Assembly (NCBI RefSeq): GCF_000308655.1
Contig: NZ_BAGC01000071.1
Location: 62,001-126,000 of the forward strand
Reading direction: 5' to 3'
Source: Nocardia niigatensis NBRC 100131
GTDB lineage: Bacteria; Actinomycetota; Actinomycetes; Mycobacteriales; Mycobacteriaceae
DNA: 64,000 nucleotides
Every line of letters starts with the position of its first letter. Position 1 is the stretch's first letter. Shown here in pieces: positions 1-8,362 of this stretch. The position numbers and the translations under genes were made by a program. Under the pieces are notes generated by a model. That model was not told the DNA's origin, did no database searches, and worked only from the letters and a program-made list of their open reading frames with translations.

Positions 1-1785
1 CACGGCCAGCGCGGTCACCGCGTACAGCCCCGCGATCCCGGCGAACACCGACAGCGCGGTGGCCTCGGATTCGCGGTCCAGCAGGCCCATCCGGCGTGCG
101 CACCACCCGGCGACGACCAGGGCGGCCAGCACCGCGAGCGCCGAGAACGCGGTTGCGATCCCCAGCTGGTCTTCGGCTTCCGACCGCAGGGTCAGCACAT
201 TCGGGTTGGTCCGGACGACGAAGGTCAGCGCGCCGAGCCCGCCGTAAGCCGCACCGATACCCGCCGCCGGCCGCGAACGCTGCTGTGCGGCCACCCCGAG
301 GAATCCCATCGCGACCAGCAGCAGCGCCACCGGCAGCGTCTGCACCCGAGCGATCCCGAGACAGGCCTCCAGCAGCGCGAACGCCCCTGCGACCGCGGAC
401 ACCACGGCCAGGTGACCCGGAATCCGAACGGCGGCACCGAGTTTCGGCACCCACGGCACCACCGCCACCCCCAGCAGCACCGCGGCGACAACGGCCGAGA
501 CGAGAATCGCCCCCGTGCGGCCGAACATGATCGGCGCGGCCAGCATCGGGACGGTCGCGACGCCGAAGCTCAGGCTGGCGGTCACGTCCCCGGCTCGCAG
601 TCGCCCGCTGAGCACCGCACCCGTCAGCCCGGCGATCGCGAGGACGATCGCGGCCGCGAGGACCTGGTACCGGTTCGAGGCCGGAGCAGCGCCGGTCCCC
701 AGGCTCAATGCCGCGCCGGTCACCGCGACCAGCGTGGCGAGCACGGCCGGAACGGTCCGCACCACGTGCAGCCACGGCCAGTCGCGCAGCGAATGCACGG
801 GCAGCGCGGCGATCTGCAACACGATGAGGAAACCGAGCAGCGCGAGCTCCGTGGTCACGAACGGGGCCAGCACCGCCGCGCCCGCCAGCACCTGTACGGC
901 CAGCCCCTGCGAGCGCCACTGCACCGCCAGGGCCACCCCGCCAGCGGCGATCCCGAAGGCGACAACATAGCCGACCACCGGGTTCAGCCATCCGTACACG
1001 GTGGTGACCGCGACGACATCCAGGTATCCCCCTGCGATACCCGTGGCCGCCAGGGCGATTCCCCCGACCCGGCCGCCCGCCTTCGCGTACACCCGGGTGC
1101 CGGCCGCCACCAGCACCGTCGAGAACAGCCCGCCCGCAACAACTCTCGGCACCGGCCCGAAAAACCCGGCCTGCGCCGCCAGCACCAGCAGCATGACCAC
1201 ACCGGTGAGGGTGACCGCCACACCGGCGATGGCCAGCGCCCGGCTGATCACCCCTTCCCGCTGCCACCACGGCGGGCGGATCGGCCTGGCGGGCACCGCG
1301 CGTCGCCGCTGCGGCATCGCCGGCATGGGCTGGCGCCAGCCCTGCTGTCCGCCGGGTGCCGCCCATCCGTACCGCGGCGCGCTGCCATAGGGCGGAATGC
1401 TCTGCCCCACTGGCATTCCCACGGGTGGCACAGCCCAGCCCGGAACCGGAGGGAGCACCCCGGAAGTTGCCTCCTGAGGCGGAATACATTGGCCCGCAGT
1501 AGCTCCCGCGAACCGAGCAGCTTCGGGCGCCCGGACAGTACCCGGGGGAATCGGGGCCGCCTGCCCGGTCGGCATGGGCGGGGCGGGCGTGAACGCGTCC
1601 GTCGCCTGCGGGGTGGCGACGGGCGCGGGGTTCGCGGTGCCGGATGGCGCAGTCTGCGCGATGTCGGCGAGGACCTGGCGGTGCAGGGTGTCGAGGTCGC
1701 GGCCGAGGATGTTCAGGTGCTCACTGAGCGAGGTGAATTCGTTCGACAGCCGCGCGATCAAGCGGGGATCGATGGCGGGATTCAT
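1..1785 (-). CDS. DUF2339-type polytopic membrane protein (3' end cut by window edge)
   Basis: The frame stays open to the left edge, so only the N-terminal 595 residues are visible. The first 40 residues (MNPAIDPRLIARLSNEFTSL and onward) look helical and soluble. A Pro/Ala-rich linker follows, then an almost unbroken series of hydrophobic helices separated by short Gly/Arg turns, as in the DUF2339 family of large multi-pass proteins of unknown function. The start at 1785 is chosen because a GAGAG element lies about 10 nt upstream. An in-frame ATG at 1794 would put that element next to the start codon. It lies 125 bp downstream of the alpha/beta hydrolase on the same strand. The family call rests on topology and composition; no function can be assigned. 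Confidence 0.7.
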   Translation of the reverse strand, partial: MNPAIDPRLIARLSNEFTSLSEHLNILGRDLDTLHRQVLADIAQTAPSGTANPAPVATPQATDAFTPAPPMPTGQAAPIPPGTVRAPEAARFAGATAGQCIPPQEATSGVLPPVPGWAVPPVGMPVGQSIPPYGSAPRYGWAAPGGQQGWRQPMPAMPQRRRAVPARPIRPPWWQREGVISRALAIAGVAVTLTGVVMLLVLAAQAGFFGPVPRVVAGGLFSTVLVAAGTRVYAKAGGRVGGIALAATGIAGGYLDVVAVTTVYGWLNPVVGYVVAFGIAAGGVALAVQWRSQGLAVQVLAGAAVLAPFVTTELALLGFLIVLQIAALPVHSLRDWPWLHVVRTVPAVLATLVAVTGAALSLGTGAAPASNRYQVLAAAIVLAIAGLTGAVLSGRLRAGDVTASLSFGVATVPMLAAPIMFGRTGAILVSAVVAAVLLGVAVVPWVPKLGAAVRIPGHLAVVSAVAGAFALLEACLGIARVQTLPVALLLVAMGFLGVAAQQRSRPAAGIGAAYGGLGALTFVVRTNPNVLTLRSEAEDQLGIATAFSALAVLAALVVAGWCARRMGLLDRESEATALSVFAGIAGLYAVTALAV

Positions 1786-1910
1786 GTCCGCCATACTCTC
1801 GACCTGGGCGTTTGCTCACATGAGTAGAAACACCCGGGCAGCGCGCAATTACTACCCGAATCGGCGGATGCGGCGCGTCGATCCGAGGAGTCGGCCGCGG
1901 AGGATGCCGA

Positions 1911-2726
1911 TCACGACCGGTGGGCGGGGGCCGCGGCGCGGGCGATGGTGGCGCGGATCTCGTCGGCGATCAGGTCCGGGGCCTCCAGCATGGGTACGTG
2001 GCCCAGGCCGGGCAGCGGACGCACCTCGACGGTGGACGTGGGCGTCAGCGGGGCGTAGACGTGCGGCGGGAGCACGCGATCGCGCTCGGGCAGCAGGATG
2101 GTGGTGGGCACGTCCAGGTCGGCCAGGCGGGTGAAACCCGTTGGCAGATCCGGATCTTCGGCCAGATCGTCCACGATGGCGCATTCGGTGATGGCCGCGG
2201 TCATGGCCTTGGCCAGCGGATTGGGCACCGCGGCGGGACGATCGACGAGTAGCGGGAGCAGCAGGCTGCGCAGCAGCGAGGGTATGGTCGGCTGCCGGTC
2301 GGGACCCAGGCCGATGAGCGGGCCGAAGGCGCGGAACTTGCGCAGCAGCGAGCCCGCGGCGGCGGGGGTCCGCCACAGGCCGGCGGGGGCGATGGCGGTG
2401 CAGGAGCGGGCGCGGCCGCGGGCGGCCAGTTCCAGCGCGATCCAGCCGCCCAGCGAATTGCCCGCGATATGCACGGTGTCCCAACCGGATTCGTCGAGCA
2501 GCCGCTCACAGTGGTCGACCAGGGCCGCCACCGTGGCGGGCCGGGCGGCCTCGGGGCCACCCCAGTGCCCGGGCAGCGTCGGCGCGAGCACGGTGTGAGC
2601 GGTGGCCAGTTCGTCGAGCACCGCGCCCCAGGACTGCCAGGTCAGCAGGACGCCGTGCAACAGCAGCAGCGGTTCACCGCTGCCGGAACGATGCACTGCC
2701 TCCGGAGCCGCGACGCCTTCCACCAT
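1911..2726 (-). CDS. alpha/beta hydrolase
   Basis: A 271-residue alpha/beta-hydrolase fold protein. Visible motifs are the oxyanion-hole stretch LLLLHGVLLTWQSW, the nucleophile elbow GNSLGG (Ser nucleophile), the acid region PERDRVLPPH and the C-terminal GLGHVPMLEAP carrying the catalytic His. The order and length fit a complete cytoplasmic esterase/lipase-like enzyme. The substrate is not predictable. The start at 2726 is preferred over an upstream in-frame start at 2780 because TAGGGT lies 7 nt before the ATG, the leaderless arrangement seen repeatedly in this window. No signal peptide is visible. Confidence 0.85.
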   Translation of the reverse strand: MVEGVAAPEAVHRSGSGEPLLLLHGVLLTWQSWGAVLDELATAHTVLAPTLPGHWGGPEAARPATVAALVDHCERLLDESGWDTVHIAGNSLGGWIALELAARGRARSCTAIAPAGLWRTPAAAGSLLRKFRAFGPLIGLGPDRQPTIPSLLRSLLLPLLVDRPAAVPNPLAKAMTAAITECAIVDDLAEDPDLPTGFTRLADLDVPTTILLPERDRVLPPHVYAPLTPTSTVEVRPLPGLGHVPMLEAPDLIADEIRATIARAAAPAHRS

Positions 2727-2733
2727 GTGCGTG

Positions 2734-2739
2734 ACCCTA
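2734..2739 (-). promoter_or_regulatory. -10 element of a leaderless promoter (alpha/beta hydrolase)
   Basis: TAGGGT on the minus strand, 7 nt before the ATG at 2726. This places the transcription start at or next to the start codon. Confidence 0.55.
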
Positions 2740-2800
2740 CCGCCCGGATCCGTCCGCCGCCGTGCTCGATTCCCCGGCACCGCGGTCGCGGGCCCGGCGG

Positions 2801-3490
2801 TCAGGCACCGTTGAGGAACCGTTTCCAGTTGGTTCCGAACGGGTGCCTGGCGGTGACGGAGCTGAACCGCAACGTACCGTGCACGACCAGGTGCAGCGGT
2901 CCGATGGGCGGGCCGGTCCGGACCTTGGTGTTGGCGCTGGACCCGATCAGGTCGATGGCATTGAGGTCCACGGTGGCCTCGGCCGGCACGATCAGCTCGA
3001 TCGAGCTGCAGGTGTCGTTCACGTGGATCTCCACCACCTGGGTGGACATGACGGCCTGGGTGAAGTCCAGGCGCACGCTGCCCAGCATGCTGTCGATCAT
3101 CAGCGCCGGGGGCACATGCCAGGCGCCCTTGCGCTCCACGCTGGACAGCCGGGCGCGAATCGTATTGCCGGGCGCGGTCTGCGGCATCCGCTGCGCGGTC
3201 GCGTACCGCGGAGGCGGCTGCACGAAACGCGGTCCGGCCGGGGCGGGCCGGCCGACCAGTCGGACGCCCGGCAGATCGATCAGCACCGCATTGAGTTCGC
3301 CGCGGGTCTTGGCCGCGAGCGCGGTATCCATGCGCTCGGTGAATTCCCCCAGCGACAGCATGCCCAGCCCGACCGCGCGCTGCAGCAGCCGCCCGACATG
3401 TTCGCGTTCGACATCCGATACCCGTAGATCCCGGTCGCCGATCACGGCGTTGCCGGTCTCGAGCGCGGAAACCGCTTCAGGACCTCCCAT
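2801..3490 (-). CDS. DUF1707 domain protein with a C-terminal cell-wall-stress-type domain
   Basis: A 229-residue protein. The N-terminal ~55 residues (RVSDVEREHVGRLLQRAVGLG ... LSLGEFTERMDTALAAKTR) match the DUF1707 (SHOCT-like) pattern common in actinobacteria. The C-terminal half is beta-rich (SVRLDFTQAVMSTQVVEIHV, EATVDLNAIDLIGSSANTK) and resembles the DUF2154/LiaF-type right-handed beta domain linked to cell-envelope stress responses. No membrane segment is visible. It lies 60 bp downstream of the response regulator gene, and its own TAGCCT 6 nt before the ATG suggests independent leaderless transcription. The domain calls are recognisable; the biological role is inferred only. Confidence 0.75.
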   Translation of the reverse strand: MGGPEAVSALETGNAVIGDRDLRVSDVEREHVGRLLQRAVGLGMLSLGEFTERMDTALAAKTRGELNAVLIDLPGVRLVGRPAPAGPRFVQPPPRYATAQRMPQTAPGNTIRARLSSVERKGAWHVPPALMIDSMLGSVRLDFTQAVMSTQVVEIHVNDTCSSIELIVPAEATVDLNAIDLIGSSANTKVRTGPPIGPLHLVVHGTLRFSSVTARHPFGTNWKRFLNGA

Positions 3491-3496
3491 GCTTCG

Positions 3497-3502
3497 AGGC
3501 TA
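3497..3502 (-). promoter_or_regulatory. -10 element of a leaderless promoter (DUF1707 gene)
   Basis: TAGCCT on the minus strand, 6 nt before the ATG at 3490. Confidence 0.5.
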
Positions 3503-3550
3503 GCCAGCGCGAGGCCGTCACCGCATCAGGGCAATCCCTGAACTGCTCCC

Positions 3551-4213
3551 CTACTCGAGGCCCTGTTCGATGGCGTAGCGGGTCAATTCGACGCGATTGC
3601 CGAGCTGCAGTTTGCGCAGCGTGGATTGCACGTGGTTCTCGACAGTGCGGTGACTGAGCCCGAGCCGGGTGGCGATCTGCTTGGCGGACAGGCCCTTCGC
3701 CACCATGCGCAACACCTCGGTCTCGCGGTCGGTGAGAGCCGGGCGGTGCGGTTCGTCTCGTTCGGCGGGGGTGCTGGCGATGCGGCGGAACTCGCCGAGC
3801 ACCAGCCCGGCCAGGCCCGGGGTGAAGACGGCCTGCCCGGCCGCGGTGGCGCGCACGGCGTCCAGCAGTTCGGTGGCCGAGGCGCTCTTGACCAGGTAAC
3901 CGGTGGCTCCGGCCTTGATGGCGTCGAGCACGTCGTCGCGTTCGGCGGAGGCCGACAGCACCAGCACCCGCGTGCGCGGGGAGACGCGCAGCACCTCGGC
4001 GGTGGCGTCGGCGCCGTTGCCGTCCGGGAGTTGCATGTCCATCAGCACGACCGCGGGTTGCACGGCGCTCGCGCGGGCCCCGGCGGCGCGCACGCCGTCA
4101 GCGGTGGCGACCACGTCGAATCCGGCCTCGGCCAGGTCGCGGGCGACGCCGTCCCGCCAGATCGGGTGGTCGTCCACCACCATCACCGTGATGCCGGCAT
4201 CCGATTCGGCCAT
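3551..4213 (-). CDS. NarL/FixJ-type response regulator
   Basis: A 220-residue two-component regulator. The receiver has acidic residues D14-D15, phospho-acceptor D59 in VVLMDMQLP, the Ser switch in LVLSAS and the Lys in GYLVKSA. The C-terminal LuxR-type HTH reads LTDRETEVLRMVAKGLSAKQ ... LSHRTVENHVQSTLRKLQL. A good Shine-Dalgarno (GGAGG, 5 nt spacing) precedes the ATG. It lies 62 bp downstream of the histidine kinase gene and is its evident partner. The targets are unknown; the adjacent DUF1707 envelope-type protein is a plausible one. Confidence 0.93.
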   Translation of the reverse strand: MAESDAGITVMVVDDHPIWRDGVARDLAEAGFDVVATADGVRAAGARASAVQPAVVLMDMQLPDGNGADATAEVLRVSPRTRVLVLSASAERDDVLDAIKAGATGYLVKSASATELLDAVRATAAGQAVFTPGLAGLVLGEFRRIASTPAERDEPHRPALTDRETEVLRMVAKGLSAKQIATRLGLSHRTVENHVQSTLRKLQLGNRVELTRYAIEQGLE

Positions 4214-4230
4214 GTCCGCCTCCGCTCCCC

Positions 4231-4278
4231 GTGTGACCGTTCGAGAGATCTCTCAGTGTGACCGTTCGAGGGATCTCA
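4231..4278. repeat. tandem direct repeat at the kinase/regulator junction
   Basis: Two consecutive copies of a unit beginning GTGTGACCGTTCGAG and ending GATCTC(TC)A: 25 nt at 4231-4255 and 23 nt at 4256-4278. They differ by a 2-nt length change and one base. The second copy covers the last codons and stop of the histidine kinase gene. The first lies in the intergenic gap and contains the 12-bp palindrome GAGAGATCTCTC (4243-4254). It looks like a local tandem duplication. Confidence 0.8.
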
Positions 4279-5478
4279 GTGTCGTTCTTCGAGGGGCACG
4301 CGAAACTCCCACTCCGCACCCTCGCCGTCCTCGGCCGCCGCCTCGAACAGCAGGTGCGCGGTGCCGCCGAGGGCGGCGATACGCCCGACGATGGACCGTG
4401 AAACACCCATCCGCCCTTGCCCTTCGGCCTCGGCGAGCCGCCCGGGCGGGATGCCGGGGCCGTCGTCGCGCACGCTCACGATGAGTTCGTCGCCGGTATC
4501 CTCCAGCAGCACATACGCTTTCGCGCCCGGTCCGGCGTGCTGGACCACATTGGCGAGGGCGGCGGCCACGGCGGCGGCGACCTCGCGGGCCGCCCAGCGG
4601 CCGAGCGGCACCGGATGTCCCGGGGTGGAGACGAATACGGACGGCGTCGCCTGCGCGGTGAGCAGTGGGCGCAGATCCGCCTCCGCGCCGCCGGCGTCGG
4701 TACGGTCGCCCTGCTCGGAGATGAGCACCCGCAACGCCACCTCTTGTTCGCCCGCGCGCTGCGCCAGTTCGGCTGTCGGGCCGCCGATCTCGTTGCCGCG
4801 GCGCTTGATGTAGCTGAGCACCTGCAGGACTCCGTCGTGTACCTCGCGGGCCAGGCGTTCGCGCTCCTCGGCGGCGGCGGTGAGCCGCACGGCGCGCTGC
4901 AGCTGCGCGTGCGCGCGGCGGGCGGTATTGGAGGCCAGCCCCAGGGCGAGACCCACCGAGACCAGGACCGGCAGCGTCGCGTCGCGCCACACGTCGAAGT
5001 CCCACTGCGCCCGGGCGGTGATGACGGCGGCCGAGACGCCCAGGCCCGAGCAGACGCCGCCGAACGGTCCCCACAGAATCGCCGCGGAGACAACGGCATT
5101 GGCGGCCCAGAGCGTGGTGGGCAGAGTCTGATGGTGGTGATACCAGTCATAGGGCGCGACCAGCCGGGTCGCGAAGATGAGGGCGATGACCACCAGGTGG
5201 TCGCCGATCACCACGGCCGTGCGAACCCGGGGCTCATGGCGAATCCGCCACTGCGACAACAACACCGCCGAGATGCCCGACCACACCGCCATGACGGCGA
5301 TCAGCGCCCAGCTCAGCCGCTGATTGCTGTAGTAGGACACCGAGGCGATCTGCTGGCCCACCGCGTACAGCAGGGTGACCAGGCGGAACGCCTGCACCGC
5401 GCGCCACAGCGGCGCGGTGGCGGCCCAGGCGGCATCGGGTTCCGCGGTCCCCCGGGTCACCTCAGTCCCCGGCGGCAC
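4276..5478 (-). CDS. MacS-family sensor histidine kinase
   Basis: A 400-residue kinase. The N-terminal ~180 residues contain about five to six membrane segments (DUF5931-like sensor region). A HisKA_3 dimerisation domain follows with phospho-acceptor His214 in REVHDGVLQVLSYIK, then an HATPase_c domain with the N box (AAALANVVQHAG), G1 box (DDGPGIPPGRL) and G2 (GQGRMGVSRSIVGR). The GTG at 5478 overlaps the end of the AI-2E-type permease gene by 17 nt. A GTG at 5460, one nt after that stop codon, is an alternative start with a GGGGA element nearby. Order permease, kinase, regulator on one strand suggests an operon. Confidence 0.88.
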   Translation of the reverse strand: MPPGTEVTRGTAEPDAAWAATAPLWRAVQAFRLVTLLYAVGQQIASVSYYSNQRLSWALIAVMAVWSGISAVLLSQWRIRHEPRVRTAVVIGDHLVVIALIFATRLVAPYDWYHHHQTLPTTLWAANAVVSAAILWGPFGGVCSGLGVSAAVITARAQWDFDVWRDATLPVLVSVGLALGLASNTARRAHAQLQRAVRLTAAAEERERLAREVHDGVLQVLSYIKRRGNEIGGPTAELAQRAGEQEVALRVLISEQGDRTDAGGAEADLRPLLTAQATPSVFVSTPGHPVPLGRWAAREVAAAVAAALANVVQHAGPGAKAYVLLEDTGDELIVSVRDDGPGIPPGRLAEAEGQGRMGVSRSIVGRIAALGGTAHLLFEAAAEDGEGAEWEFRVPLEERH

Positions 5479-6721
5479 CGCTGCCGCCCGCGGGCTTCGG
5501 GGGCGTGTCGAGCTGGTCCTCGGCCACGGGCATCGGCACCCTGTAGCGGTCCGGGTCGGGAGTGTCGGGTTCGGCGCTGAACATGGGTTTGTTCGGGTCG
5601 CCGGTGTGCAGCTCCTGGTACAGCTCGTCGGGCGAGTCGGCCAGCAGCGAGCGGATGGCGGTATTGAGCACCGCCACGAACGGCACCGCGAGCAGACCGC
5701 CCGCCAGGCCCGCCAGCACCACGCCCGCCGCGATGGCGAGCACCACGGCCAGCGGATGGATGCGGACCGCGCGGCCCATCAGCAGTGGTTGCAGCACATG
5801 GCCTTCCAGCTGCATGACCGCCACCGTGATGCCCAGCACGATGAGCGCGGTGACGATGCCCTTGGTCATGAGCGCGATGAACACCGCCACCGACCCGGCG
5901 ATGAAGGAACCCACGATCGGGATGAACGCGCCGATGAAGACCAGCGAGGCCAGCGGAAGCGCCAGCGGCACATTGAGAATCGCCAGGCCCGAGCCGATGC
6001 CGATGGCGTCCACCGCCGCCACCATGACGGTGGCCCGGACGAATCCGGTGAGCGTGCCGAAACCCAGCCGCCCGGCCTGGCGCACCTTGGCCCGGTGCGG
6101 GGTCGGGACGATCCGAGTCACGAACTCCCAGATCTGGTCGCCGCCATAGAGGAAGAAGATGAGGATGAACAGGGTCAGGAACGTGCCGGTGAAGAACTCG
6201 CCGATGACCGTGGCGGTGGTGAGCGCCCCGTTGGTCAGCGCGTCCTTGTTCGACTCGACGGTCTTGACGATGGTGTCGCCGGCATTGCGGATCTGGTCGT
6301 TGCTCAGGTGCAGCGGACCGTTGATCAACCAGTCCTGCACCTCGTGTACGGAGGTCTTGAACTCGTCCGACAGCTGCGGTACGCCCGAGACGAACTGCTC
6401 GACGACGAAGGTCATGATCCCGGCGAGCAGACCGAGCGCTCCGACCAGCGCCACGAACACCCCGAGCGCCCGCGGCACCCCGAACCGCTGCATCCAATTG
6501 ACCAGCGGCGCCATCAGGGCCGCGCCCAGCAGCGCGATGGAGATCGGAATGGTGACGGTGGAGAGCCGGCGGGCCAGGTAGGCGAACGCGAGCATCGCCG
6601 CGAAGATGATGAGCAGCCGCCAGCACCACTCGGCGGCCTGGCGGACGATGGGGTGCACGGCCTCCGCGTCTCGGCGGCGCACCCCGCCAGATTCGCCGGA
6701 TTCGCCGGATCTGCTGGACAT
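5462..6721 (-). CDS. AI-2E family transporter (permease)
   Basis: A 419-residue membrane protein of the AI-2E/UPF0118 family. It has paired N-terminal helices (WCWRLLIIFAAMLAFAYLAR, ISIALLGAALMAPLVNWMQR), a central soluble stretch at roughly residues 110-190, and a C-terminal block of helices with the conserved glycine-rich IGAFIPIVGSFIAGSVAVFI and the QLEGHVLQPLLMGRAV motif typical of the family. The start at 6721 follows GAGG with 9-nt spacing; an upstream start at 6790 has no such support. Family members export varied small molecules or ions, so the name does not imply autoinducer-2 transport here. It is the first gene of the apparent operon with the two-component system. Confidence 0.88.
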   Translation of the reverse strand: MSSRSGESGESGGVRRRDAEAVHPIVRQAAEWCWRLLIIFAAMLAFAYLARRLSTVTIPISIALLGAALMAPLVNWMQRFGVPRALGVFVALVGALGLLAGIMTFVVEQFVSGVPQLSDEFKTSVHEVQDWLINGPLHLSNDQIRNAGDTIVKTVESNKDALTNGALTTATVIGEFFTGTFLTLFILIFFLYGGDQIWEFVTRIVPTPHRAKVRQAGRLGFGTLTGFVRATVMVAAVDAIGIGSGLAILNVPLALPLASLVFIGAFIPIVGSFIAGSVAVFIALMTKGIVTALIVLGITVAVMQLEGHVLQPLLMGRAVRIHPLAVVLAIAAGVVLAGLAGGLLAVPFVAVLNTAIRSLLADSPDELYQELHTGDPNKPMFSAEPDTPDPDRYRVPMPVAEDQLDTPPKPAGGSGAAGD

Positions 6722-6794
6722 CGCGCGCACCTCGCTCACGCAGGCGAGCCTAACGGCCGAAACCTCCGCAGGCATGTACCGGCGATCCAAACGC

Positions 6795-6800
6795 TAGATT
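6795..6800 (+). promoter_or_regulatory. -10 element of a leaderless promoter (adenylate cyclase)
   Basis: TAGATT, 7 nt before the GTG at 6808. It supports that start over TTG 6799 or GTG 6802. Confidence 0.5.
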
Positions 6801-6807
6801 GGTGATC

Positions 6808-8358
6808 GTGTCAGCGCCCTTGGAAGCGGTCAAACAGACCATGCATACCCGCTGGCCGCTGTACTTGACCTCGATGCTGGCGGCCAACGCGTTCGGCGCT
6901 GTCCTGGTGTGGGCCTTCATCCAGTACGGTCTGCCGGTTCCCGAGGGCGGGACCAGCGCGACCCGGCAGACCGGGCTGCTGATCCCGGGCCTCGTCTTCG
7001 TGATCGGTGGAGTCCTGAGCGTGACCGCTTCGGCGCTCATGCTGCGACCGGTGATGCGGTGGCAGATGCGCGGCGGGCCGCCGTCGCGGCAGGAGCAGAT
7101 GGCGGCGCTGCACGCCCCGCTGCGGCAGGCCATCGTGCACCTGGTGCTGTGGCTGATCGGCGGTGGCGTGCTGGCCTCGGTCATCATCGTGCGGACCCCG
7201 GAACTGGCCGCCGCGGTGATCGTCACCGAATGTATGGCCGCCACCATTGTTTTCGGCTTCACCTACATGCTCGGCGAGCGCATCCTGCGGCCGGTCGCGG
7301 CCGAGGCGCTGACCACGGGGGCCTTCGACCACACGCTGACCGCGGGCGTCGGCACCCGGATGGCCATGACCTGGGGCATGGGAACCTTCGCGCCCACGAT
7401 TGCCATCGTGCTGCTGTGCGTCACCCAGATTTCTTCTCGCGTCCAGTTTTCCGCGCAGTCGCTGGCGGTCTCGATTCTGCTGTTGTGCGGTGTGGTGATC
7501 ATGCAGGCGCTCGCGCTTTCCATGCTCACCGGCTCTTCCATTTCCGATCCGATCCGCCAGCTCAGCCAGGCCATCGATCGGGTGCAGGAGGGCGCGCGGG
7601 ATGTGCAGGTGGAAGTTTTCGACGGTTCGGAAATCGGGCTGCTGCAGGTTGGCTTCAACCGCATGATGGGTGAGGCGGCGAAACGCCGGGAACTGCAGGA
7701 ATTGTTCGGCCAGCACGTCGGTGAGGACGTGGCCCGCCGGGCGCTCGAGTACGGCACCGAACTCGGCGGTGAAACCCGATTCGTGGCGGTGTTGTTCGTG
7801 GATATGGTCGGTTCGACCGCGACCGCCGCGGAACGCCCGCCGACCGAAGTGGTCAGCCTGCTCAACGAGTTCTTCCGCGTGGTGGTGGATGTCATAGACC
7901 GCAACCACGGGCTCATCAACAAATTCATGGGCGATGCCGCGCTGGCCATCTTCGGCGCCCCGCTGGATCGCCCCGACGCGCCGACCGCGGCCCTTGCCGC
8001 GGCCCGTGAGCTGCGCGAAGCCCTGCGCGAGGTGGCCGGGCTGGATATCGGCATCGGCGTCTCCGCCGGGCTGGCGGTGGCCGGGAATATCGGCGGCGCA
8101 AATCGTTTCGAATACACCGTGATCGGTGATCCGGTGAACGAGGCGTCGCGTCTGACCGAACTCGCCAAGGACCGCCCGGAACGCGTCCTGACCTCCTCGA
8201 GCGCACTGTTTTTCGCCGATGAGAACGAGCAGCGGCATTGGCAGACCGGCGAAGAGGTGCAACTGCGCGGACGCCGCCGGAAAACCCGGCTGGCGTGGCC
8301 GCTGGAAAGTACCGAACCGGCTGATGCCGACGAGGCCGCGGCGAGTTCGTTAGGCTGA
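6808..8358 (+). CDS. membrane adenylate/guanylate cyclase with HAMP domain
   Basis: A 516-residue protein of the mycobacterial Rv3645/Rv1318c type. Six N-terminal membrane helices are followed by a HAMP linker (SDPIRQLSQAIDRVQEGARD) and a class III cyclase domain. Catalytic features are D332 in AVLFVDMVGST (first metal Asp), K372 and D376 in NKFMGDAALAIFG (adenine-contacting Lys and second metal Asp), and the transition-state Asn in YTVIGDPVNEASRL. It should make cAMP at the inner membrane under control of its membrane anchor. The GTG start is chosen from the leaderless promoter context. The next gene overlaps this region with its own -10 element. Confidence 0.92.
   Translation: MSAPLEAVKQTMHTRWPLYLTSMLAANAFGAVLVWAFIQYGLPVPEGGTSATRQTGLLIPGLVFVIGGVLSVTASALMLRPVMRWQMRGGPPSRQEQMAALHAPLRQAIVHLVLWLIGGGVLASVIIVRTPELAAAVIVTECMAATIVFGFTYMLGERILRPVAAEALTTGAFDHTLTAGVGTRMAMTWGMGTFAPTIAIVLLCVTQISSRVQFSAQSLAVSILLLCGVVIMQALALSMLTGSSISDPIRQLSQAIDRVQEGARDVQVEVFDGSEIGLLQVGFNRMMGEAAKRRELQELFGQHVGEDVARRALEYGTELGGETRFVAVLFVDMVGSTATAAERPPTEVVSLLNEFFRVVVDVIDRNHGLINKFMGDAALAIFGAPLDRPDAPTAALAAARELREALREVAGLDIGIGVSAGLAVAGNIGGANRFEYTVIGDPVNEASRLTELAKDRPERVLTSSSALFFADENEQRHWQTGEEVQLRGRRRKTRLAWPLESTEPADADEAAASSLG
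8351..8356 (+). promoter_or_regulatory. -10 element of a leaderless promoter inside the cyclase 3' end
   Basis: TAGGCT overlaps the cyclase stop codon (8356-8358) and lies 6 nt before the GTG at 8363. Confidence 0.5.
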
Positions 8359-8362
8359 CGAC

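Noticed and set aside
412..1827. Long plus-strand open frame opposite the DUF2339 gene
   Set aside because: Arg/His/Gly-rich translation with no family pattern. The minus strand encodes a clear polytopic membrane protein, so this is a GC-driven antisense frame.
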